Assembly: GCA_038891515.1 (NCBI GenBank)
Contig: JAWAEB010000002.1
Coordinates: forward strand, 1-57,027
Length of the DNA stretch: 57,027 nucleotides
Direction: 5' to 3'
Origin: HRBIN01 sp038891515
Lineage (GTDB): Archaea; Thermoproteota; Nitrososphaeria_A; Caldarchaeales; Caldarchaeaceae
Below, piece after piece: positions 51,260 through 57,027 of the stretch. A program made the translations under genes and the position numbers. The notes under the pieces were generated by a model, which saw only the letters and a program-made list of their open reading frames with translations, was not told the DNA's origin and made no database searches. Position 1 is the first letter of the stretch. The number at the start of each line of letters is the position of its first letter.

Positions 51260-51364
51260 ATGGCCCACCTGAGACATGGGCTCTGGACCACCTTCATAAT
51301 TACCTCCCTAACGGCCGCCGATATAGCCCTCCTCTATCTTATCCTCTACTTCGCCCTACTATAA
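51260..51364 (+). CDS. 34-residue single-pass membrane protein
   Basis: A small gene: ATG at 51260, stop TAA at 51362-51364. The product is MAHLRHGLWTTFIITSLTAA followed by DIALLYLILYFALL, one clean hydrophobic helix after a short basic N-terminus (positive-inside). AAAGGAG (51247-51253) lies seven bases before the ATG, a good ribosome-binding site. The size and shape resemble the tiny accessory subunits of respiratory or transport complexes. No partner is obvious; it stands between the Nudix gene and glyA. Confidence 0.5.
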   Translation: MAHLRHGLWTTFIITSLTAADIALLYLILYFALL

Positions 51365-51415
51365 ACCATGAGCACTCTACTCTAAGCACTCTATCCGGGC
51401 CACCCCCTACTCTAC

Positions 51416-51424
51416 CCTAATATC
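51416..51424 (+). promoter_or_regulatory. TATA box of glyA
   Basis: CCTAATATC is centred about 30 bases before the ATG at 51450. Confidence 0.45.
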
Positions 51425-51449
51425 CTAGTCATACCTACAGCCGAGCCGG

Positions 51450-52784
51450 ATGACTGGACTCAAGACCATGGATGCAGCAGAGGAGTATGCCCGCATACTC
51501 GGTCTTCTGGAGCAGCACCACCAGATGATGAAGAAGTCAATCCCACTAATAGCCAGCGAGAACGTCTGCAGCCCGGCCGTGAGGGAGGCTGTTGTCAGCG
51601 ACTTTATGCATAGATACGCCGAAGGGTGGCCTGGTGAGAGGCTGTACGCCGGCTGCAGATATATTGATGAGGTGGAGCTTCTCGCCATAGAACTGGGGAA
51701 GGCTGTCTTTAAGGCAGAGTTCGTGGATGTTAGACCTATCTCAGGAGTTATGGCCAACCTAGTGGCCTACTGCACTTTCGCAAAGCCAGGAGATATGATG
51801 GTGGCGCTTACAGTACCGCACGGGGGCCACATCAGCCATGGGAAGGAGAAGCACGGTGGGACGGCCGGTCTGGTGAGAGGGCTGATCGTGGAACGTTATG
51901 AATTCAACGATTCGGAGCATGAGATAGATGTAGACGCCACAGCTAAGAGGCTAGAAAGAATTGAGGTCGAGACTGGGAGGAGACCACGTCTCTTCATGTT
52001 GGGGGCCAGCGTCTTCCTATTCCCACATCCTGTGAGAGAAATCCGACGCCTAGCCGACATGTACGGTGCGTACGTCGTGTATGACGCAGCTCACGTGGCT
52101 GGGCTCATAGCTGGGGGGAGGTTTCAGGACCCCATGAGGGAGGGAGCTGACTGCATGACCATGAGCACCCATAAGACACTAGCCGGACCCCAGCATGGCA
52201 TGGTCGTCTCATGGGAGAGATATGCTGAGAAGTTAAAGCAGGTGGCCTTTCCAGGACTCCTTTCCAACCACCATCTCCACAATGTTGCTGGCTTGGCAAT
52301 AGCATTGGCTGAGGCCCTCGCATTCTATAGGGAGTATTCGGGACGTGTAATCGGGAACGCCAAGGTACTGGCCGAGGCTCTGCACGAGAATGGGATAGAT
52401 GTCCTGTATGAACACAAGGGCTTTACGGAATCCCACACTATATTGGCTGATGTCACAAAATACATGGATGGGCGGACTGCTGAGGAGAAGCTGGAGAAGG
52501 CGGGTATCATAGTCAACAGAAACCTCATACCCAAAGATTACATACTGAAGACCGACCACCGAAGGCCGAGTGGAATACGTCTTGGTTCTCAGGAGGTTAC
52601 TCGGCTTGGAATGGGGGAGAGTGAGATGAAATACATAGCTGAGCTAATCACAGATGTCATCGTAAGGGAGAAGGACCCTCTATCAGTCGCTAGGGATGTC
52701 GAGGAGTTCAGAGGCCAGTTTAGGAAAGTTCACTACTGCTTCGAATCGGCTGTCGGCGCCTATGACTATATTAGGATAAGGTGA
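51450..52784 (+). CDS. glyA: Serine hydroxymethyltransferase
   Basis: 444 residues. SIPLIASENVCSPAVREAV near the N-terminus, YAGCRYID, the PLP lysine in MSTHKTLAGPQHG and the RPSGIRLGSQEVTRLGM C-terminal substrate arginine region are all conserved. It interconverts serine and glycine with a tetrahydrofolate or tetrahydromethanopterin C1 carrier in the cytosol. Slightly longer than bacterial GlyA; archaeal forms of this length are usual. ATG at 51450 (or 51468). Confidence 0.93.
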   Translation: MTGLKTMDAAEEYARILGLLEQHHQMMKKSIPLIASENVCSPAVREAVVSDFMHRYAEGWPGERLYAGCRYIDEVELLAIELGKAVFKAEFVDVRPISGVMANLVAYCTFAKPGDMMVALTVPHGGHISHGKEKHGGTAGLVRGLIVERYEFNDSEHEIDVDATAKRLERIEVETGRRPRLFMLGASVFLFPHPVREIRRLADMYGAYVVYDAAHVAGLIAGGRFQDPMREGADCMTMSTHKTLAGPQHGMVVSWERYAEKLKQVAFPGLLSNHHLHNVAGLAIALAEALAFYREYSGRVIGNAKVLAEALHENGIDVLYEHKGFTESHTILADVTKYMDGRTAEEKLEKAGIIVNRNLIPKDYILKTDHRRPSGIRLGSQEVTRLGMGESEMKYIAELITDVIVREKDPLSVARDVEEFRGQFRKVHYCFESAVGAYDYIRIR

Positions 52785-52905
52785 GGTAAAGAGTTTCACC
52801 ATAGAAGCGGGACGACGCACTAGATACCTGGTCTTTGGTAACATCCATTTCAGGGAGGGGTCCACATGTCTCAGCCTTTCAGAGATATCGCGGTCATTGT
52901 TTCCG

Positions 52906-53118
52906 TTATTTTTGAACTGTTACAGTTACCGTCTGCGTAATAGTCTTAGGTTTTTGAATGGAGATTATTAACGAGTATGTACCCATGGAGCCTCCGAAAC
53001 CAATAACCGCTATATAGTGATAGCCACGTTCAGCAGCAATATACTTCATGGCATCGGTAAGCCCTGCAACACGGACACTCTGCCCAACCAACTCTCTCCA
53101 TGCAAAAGTGTTAGCCAC
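52906..53118 (-). CDS. Hypothetical protein with Thr/Val-rich tail, possibly truncated
   Basis: 70 residues from a GTG at 53118, preceded by GGCGGAGGTGG as a possible ribosome-binding site. It reads TDAMKYIAAERGYHYIAVIGFGG in the middle and ends TITQTVTVTVQK. The tail is like the linker that follows the signal region in LivK here (TVTVGGQ repeats), so it may be the start or remnant of an exported protein that was truncated. The 120 bases between glyA and its stop hold nothing visible. Confidence 0.35.
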   Translation of the reverse strand: MANTFAWRELVGQSVRVAGLTDAMKYIAAERGYHYIAVIGFGGSMGTYSLIISIQKPKTITQTVTVTVQK

Positions 53119-53274
53119 CCACCTCCGCCGTTACTACATAAAACAATTTAACCCTATTTTTGCATGCTGATAAACAATTATATGTGGAGAGAGTTATCTA
53201 CTATGACAATTACTCCAGTGACTCTCTGTGGAGTGAAAACAGATTAAATATAAAAAGGGAGAGAAAGAGAGGAG

Positions 53275-53430
53275 GTTTGGCTGGCGGCAACCAGCCAGAC
53301 AACATCTAAGAGAACCATATGAAGCCGTAGGCAATAGGTACTCAGGCGCCTTGAGCCAAAAAGGCTCTAGCGATATCCTAATAAGTGCCCGGCCTTCATA
53401 CGGTCCTTTTCCCCACCGTCAGGCCGGGCC
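53275..53430 (+). ncRNA. Candidate structured RNA with its own TATA box, beside the IS110 remnant
   Basis: Three successive hairpins: (1) 53275-53100-style ten-pair stem at 53275-53300, GTTTGGCTGG pairing CCAGCCAGAC around loop CGGCAA; (2) GAGCC-AAAAA-GGCTC at 53353-53367 with an outer CGC/GCG pair set; (3) a nine-pair GCCCGGCCT/AGGCCGGGC stem at 53387-53429 with an inner ACGGT/ACCGT stem. AAATATAAAA (53246-53255) is centred 25 bases before hairpin 1, as for a plus-strand transcript starting exactly at the stem. Read on the minus strand it would be the structured 3' region of the IS110 gene ending in a pyrimidine run. Hairpin 3 overlaps the recombinase stop. Confidence 0.45.
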
Positions 53431-54147
53431 GCCAGCCACCATGCCCTTGATTGTCTTCAACATTTGTTGTATCTCCTTTACCCTAACTCTATGTCTCCTG
53501 TAGTAGCTTATCGCAAGACTCTGTACTGAATGTCTTATTCTATGGCTGTACCGTCCGTGGTTAGGCTTGTACAGCCCGCTGTAGCATAGTATTTTCCGAA
53601 AACCTCTGCTGAAATCAATGCTTATCAAAATGTTTGCCAACGCTACCTTCCCATATAGACTCTTACGGGAGAGGCCTAGACCTTGGCAGACCTCTCTGTC
53701 CTTTAGAATTACCTCCTCGGCTTTGGTTACTATGAGTTTGGCAAGCTCGTCCTTCCTCCGTTTAATAAGGCGGTAGGATTCGACGTACTCCTCACCCGAC
53801 TGCTTAAGCATTTTACAGTTCTTCAGGGCTTTGTTATACTTACTGATTAAGATCCTCAGCTCCATCTCATCTTTGTGCAGTTCTCTGAAAAAGCTTTTAT
53901 CAACTGTCGCCAGAACCGCTGCATCGTTCTAATCGGTTTTATCTAGGTTATTGATATTACTTAGTTGGGGTAGGGTGTCAGTCCTCTTTAAGACGAACAC
54001 CCTAATCCCCTTCTTCAGAAGCCTGACAACATCCCCATAAATACTTGAAGGTAATGATCCAACTTCACCGTCTCCAGCATCAATTTCCTGACCTTTTCTC
54101 CCCATCATATACGGAGTATAACTTTCTATCTGTTCTCCGATGAACAT
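53419..54147 (-). pseudogene. IS110-family recombinase (DEDD/Transposase_20 type), interrupted by an in-frame amber codon
   Basis: One continuous frame of 243 codons, broken only by a TAG at about 53932-53930. The motif around it reads NNLDKTD-stop-NDAAVLA, matching the KTD..DA DEDD-site motif of IS110 recombinases. The C-terminal half has GLGLSRKSLYGKVALANIL and FSRGFRKILCYSGLYKPN, as in Transposase_20 domains. It is shorter than most IS110 enzymes, so the N-terminus may be missing. A CTTATATAG box lies upstream. The amber sits in the active-site motif, so it is probably dead unless read through. Confidence 0.7.
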
Positions 54148-54149
54148 CT

Positions 54150-54442
54150 ATGAAAAACCTTAGAATACCGTGTCTATATAAGAAAGAGTTAACAACGGTG
54201 GAGAATAATGGTGTTCCATATTTTTTGTATAGGGAATATGCTGAACCCCTCTATCCGCCCCCAAACCCATCACCAAGATATGAATTAAGAGATAGATACT
54301 GTAGTAGATGTAGGGAAACATACAGGGATATAAATACTGTTCAATATGTCACGAATACTTCCTCACCCAAGACTTTTGATGCCCTGAATGTATGAGAATA
54401 ATGAGGGCCACGTCGAGGGGAAGTAAAAACCCACACATCTAA
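54150..54442 (+). pseudogene. Decayed zinc-ribbon protein
   Basis: The plus frame from 54150 (MKNLRIPCLYKKELTTVENN) runs into YCSRCRETYRD, after which a +1 shift gives KYCSICHEYFLTQDF, an in-frame TGA, then CPECMRIMRATSRG and a stop at 54442. The C-x2-C pairs look like two zinc-ribbon units of a small archaeal or element-borne protein. The frameshift and the internal stop suggest a pseudogene. Family not assigned. Confidence 0.45.
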
Positions 54443-54461
54443 ATAAACCGCTGTCGGATAG

Positions 54462-55616
54462 TTAACACTTTATCACTATCCGTTCCACCTTAGCCATGAA
54501 GGCTTCATAGGTGGCTTTCGGGGGCAACGGTAAAGCACCCCACATCAGGAGTTTACTCGATATGTTCCACGCGGCGACTAAATGTCTGTCCGCTTGTAAT
54601 CCGCACTTCCTGCATTTGAAGACATGTACACTCGGTTTATTCAATTCGCCACACATCGGACATGTCTTTGAAGTATTGTTGGCTTTAACGAACTCTGGTT
54701 TTAAGCCGTACTCCATGGATTTGTAGTTAATGTAGGACTGTATTTTGCTGAATGGCATACTGTTAAGCCTTCTATTCATTTTCCTACCATACCTTATTCT
54801 CTCCCTAATATTCTTGAGGTTCTCCATAACTGGTTTAAGGCCTTCATAGTCTATCTTTTCAGCTATAACCTTCGTTACCCTGTGGAGAATATCGTTAACT
54901 CTCCTTCCCCCCTCCCTGAATACTTTGCTAATAGCCTATCCTTGGCTTTTCCTGAAGCTCTTCTTTGAATGGCTCTTCTCTTCTTGAAGCATCTATCCCT
55001 TATGTGCTTCGCTTATGTCCACCTTAATGAACTTCACTTCGCTAGGATTGATGACGGCTATGTCTATGCTCTTCTCGTTTACGTCTATGCCGAGAACTCC
55101 CCTGGGCTCCCTCTCCTCAACACCCATCTTGAAGGTGACGTGGAGATAATATCCGTCCTCAGCTTTCACAAGCCTAGAGCCTTTAGCTTGCCACGTTTTG
55201 AATTTCTCTGCATGTTCATGGACTTAATTACGGCATGCTCTTTATGCGTGGCAAGTTTTAAGCTACCCCAACTAAACCAAAAAGGTGAGTATCGTCTAAA
55301 AGAATAGTCCTTAAGCCATCCACTCCAGGAGGTTTAACACCTTTCCTCTTTCTTAAAAGCCTCCTGTATGATTTGAGGATGCCTAAAGCCTAGGTTATGG
55401 CGGTATAGATGTAGTGCGAGGGGAAGCTTGGAAACCTCATCCTTAGCTCCCTGTAAATCGTTTCGTGAAGCCTCTTTCGAGATGTCAGGTTCAAGCACAT
55501 GGCCCTGTTCAAACAACTCTTAACATACTCTCATGGGTTAGTAAGAGCTCTTCTAATTCCTCAAGCTGCTCTACATTGGGCTCGAGTTTAAACTTACAGG
55601 TCTCATTCAGTAACAA
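54462..55616 (-). pseudogene. tnpB: TnpB (RNA-guided nuclease family) of an IS607-type element, with multiple lesions
   Basis: In minus-strand order the fragments are KFKLEPNVEQLEELEELLL, NLTSRKRLHETIYRELRMRF, GILKSYRRLLRKRKGVKPPG, then RuvC-I GVLGIDVNEKSIDIAVINPS, YEGLKPVMENLKN (RuvC-II glutamate) and an intact C-terminal 121 codons with zinc ligands CPMCG/CRKCG and ADRHLVAAWNI (RuvC-III). At least four frameshifts or stops lie between 54900 and 55530. All catalytic acids persist in fragments. It begins inside the end of tnpA. Any guide RNA would come from the 3' flank at about 54200-54460. Confidence 0.75.
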
Positions 55617-56222
55617 GCTGCTTGACACTCTCAACCACCTTTTCATGCTTGTGGCTTCTTAATCCATAGAGTTTACCTGCAAAGCTTGAAACTAGAGCGA
55701 TTAAGTCTTCTACAAGCTCTTGATATGCATCTTTAGGCTCTTCACCATTAACGACTTCAATCCTTACGCCATTAGAAGCGAAATAACGCTCCAGGTATTT
55801 GAAGCCGAATCAAGTCTATCCTTAGAAGCTGTGATAATAACCCCTATCTCCTCCTCAACCATATCGAATATTTTGTTTAGAGATTTTCTGTTCTCGTTGA
55901 GCCCACTCGCCATATCCTCTGAGATTGCAACGACTTCATATCCCTTAGATTTAGCATAGTCCAGCAAACTTTGCTTCTGTCTCTCCAAATCTCCTTTCTG
56001 CCTCTGGTTGTGAGAAGAATACAATAGATTACAGCTTTCCCAGATACATCCGGTTTGACAAGGCCTATCAAACGTTCAACTTCACTTTCAGGTATCCTCC
56101 TCCTACCTCCAACTGTCCTAACGACCTTTATCCTCCCCTATCTATCCCATTTCCTAAGTGTGTTTGGATGAATACCTAACGTCTTACAAGCCTCACTGAG
56201 CGTCAGTAAACTCTCGACAATT
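55603..56222 (-). pseudogene. tnpA: IS607 serine recombinase TnpA, with stop codon and two frameshifts
   Basis: Recovered in pieces on the minus strand: a MerR-like helix-turn-helix (LLTLSEACKTLGIHPNTLRK), an in-frame TAG, IKVVRTVGGRRRIPESEVER, a frameshift near 56020, the recombinase core QRQKGDLERQKQSLLDYAKS and EVVAISEDMASGLNENRKSL, KDRL, a second frameshift near 55807, then YFASNGVRIEVVNGEEPKDA and LIALVSSFAGKLYGLRSHKH to the stop at 55603. Family and order are unmistakable; the gene is inactive. Confidence 0.8.
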
Positions 56223-56355
56223 ATGTAAAAAATTGAAGTGTTATATAAAGTTGACTACTCGGGAACTGTTGCAATACCCTGAAGATTACGGAATACATGT
56301 GGAGAATCTTTGATACAGGCCTATAAAACATATCTACAACCACCTCACCAATCTG

Positions 56356-56682
56356 TTGGATATGTCTGTTGAGGAGGGGTTGAGAAAGCTCCTATCCAGC
56401 GGCAGAGACTGGCAGAGGGTTGCTGTCAAAGGCTCGCCTGGGATATTCATAGTGAAGGCCCCTGCATACAGGGGCAAGCCATCATCCCTGCTTGTCGAGA
56501 TAAACCCTGTGGGGGACGATGGAGCACCCATGAAGAGGAGGGGGTTGATTCTGAGGGGGAGAGAGGAGCTGGAAACCTATAGGAAGCTTCTTTCAGACAA
56601 AAAGCTGGACACACTGCTAGAAGCTATGGAGAAGGTCAACCCCAGAACAGAGGAAAGGGAAGGAGAGGAGCTGGAGATATAG
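56356..56682 (+). CDS. Small conserved-looking archaeal protein of unknown function
   Basis: 108 residues, highly charged C-terminus. The body SVEEGLRKLLSSGRDWQRVA, then VKGSPGIFIVKAP, SLLVEINPVGDDG and MKRRGLILRGREELETYRKL looks like a compact alpha-beta domain; I believe similar proteins occur in Thermoproteota but cannot name a family. CTATAAAAC (56321-56329) lies about 31 bases before the TTG at 56356; the ATG at 56362 is an alternative. Confidence 0.65.
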   Translation: MDMSVEEGLRKLLSSGRDWQRVAVKGSPGIFIVKAPAYRGKPSSLLVEINPVGDDGAPMKRRGLILRGREELETYRKLLSDKKLDTLLEAMEKVNPRTEEREGEELEI

Positions 56683-56982
56683 AGGCCTCATCTACATGTC
56701 TTCAGGATCTATGTAGACATGGACTGATTTTTCCGGGTTCTCGTCCTCAACAGTCTTTTACATAGAGGACGTCGCCGGCATTGGAGGAAGTATTTGTGGC
56801 ATGTTGAACAGTATTTGGAGCCCTCTCCTATATTAGTAATGATGAATCCGGTACTGTCGAATAATTGTTACACCCCTTCCCTGTAGCGCAGTGGCGAGTT
56901 TAGTGATCTGGTTGATGCGTGCAGCGCACTCAGATAGACTTTATATTTGGGATTATCCAGATTTTCTCGCTTGGTAACCATA
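56683..56982. other. Intergenic stretch with a weak hairpin
   Basis: TCTACAT (56689-56695) and ATGTAGA (56710-56716) can pair just after the stop at 56682 and might act as a terminator-like hairpin. Otherwise no gene, repeat or tRNA-like fold is visible up to the next TATA box. Confidence 0.3.
56937..56947 (+). promoter_or_regulatory. TATA box before the last, truncated gene
   Basis: ACTTTATATTT is a strong archaeal TATA box; transcription would begin near 56968, about 15 bases before the TTG at 56983. Confidence 0.45.
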
Positions 56983-57027
56983 TTGGTGAAGGGTTTATCG
57001 GAAGACTTGCTTAAGGAGCTCAAGAGG
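56983..57027 (+). CDS. Start of a gene running off the window
   Basis: Fifteen codons from a TTG at 56983 (or GTG at 56986) read LVKGLSEDLLKELKR, open to the window end and preceded by a good TATA box. Too short to identify; the amphipathic charged helix is not diagnostic. Confidence 0.3.
   Translation, partial: MVKGLSEDLLKELKR

Larger units (their letters stand above)
54462..56222 (-). mobile_element. IS607-type insertion sequence, degraded (tnpA-tnpB)
   Basis: The order serine recombinase tnpA then overlapping tnpB on one strand is diagnostic of IS607 elements. Terminal sequences were not resolved: IS607 elements lack inverted repeats, and no duplicated target is visible to me. Confidence 0.65.

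Overview
The window reads as part of an archaeal chromosome, most likely a thermophilic member of the Thermoproteota (TACK) group. A Caldarchaeales/Aigarchaeota-like or deep Nitrososphaeria relative is my guess, inferred from gene content only. Support comes from TATA boxes centred about 25-30 bases upstream of start codons (leaderless mRNAs), many TTG and GTG starts, three coenzyme-F420-type luciferase-like (LLM) oxidoreductases, a stand-alone THUMP/TAN1-like protein, a KaiC/RAD55-like ATPase and IS607/TnpB and IS110 remnants. Coding is dense from 1 to 35.8 kb and from 37.6 to 52.8 kb. I found no rRNA, tRNA or CRISPR array.

Layout. 0-3.5 kb: a membrane-anchored KaiC-like ATPase with a downstream partial gene, a THUMP protein and a glutamate-1-semialdehyde aminomutase-like enzyme. 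3.5-8.2 kb (minus): a complete branched-chain amino-acid-type ABC importer (livF-G-M-H-K). 8.3-17.2 kb: a lone 2-oxoacid dehydrogenase E1 alpha, a PflA-like radical SAM protein, an isocitrate/isopropylmalate-type dehydrogenase with homoserine kinase, a ferritin-like/VIT1 fusion, a HAD phosphatase, and a PLD nuclease-CutA-DUF309-V4R group. 17.6-33.7 kb: molybdenum hydroxylase subunits (one FAD, one 2Fe-2S, two large subunits), two amidohydrolases (one SsnA-like), two LLM enzymes and a complete BMP-type nucleoside ABC importer. Together these suggest uptake and oxidative or hydrolytic breakdown of purines or related N-heterocycles. 33.8-37.6 kb: a secreted protein, an Nramp metal transporter with a tandem palindromic operator, then decayed DNA holding a GNAT pseudogene.

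37.6-43.7 kb: an HTH-RDD membrane protein, then a tight operon of a blue-copper-like protein, a small membrane protein, a 16-cysteine ferredoxin subunit, an NrfD/ActC-like quinol-interacting membrane protein with an extra C-terminal domain, a membrane-anchored CuA-like cupredoxin and a small anchored protein. There is no molybdopterin or heme subunit. This is the best candidate here for an undescribed respiratory electron-transfer complex. 44.3-52.8 kb: SufC, an LLM enzyme, a double-hotdog thioesterase, a Tat-exported metallophosphoesterase, a second aminomutase paralogue, SufD, a Nudix hydrolase, a hidden 34-residue membrane protein and serine hydroxymethyltransferase. 52.8-56.3 kb: a mobile-element graveyard (IS110 recombinase with an in-frame stop, IS607 tnpA and tnpB with several lesions) next to a strongly structured, possibly transcribed RNA. 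56.4 kb to the end: a small conserved-looking protein and the first codons of another gene.
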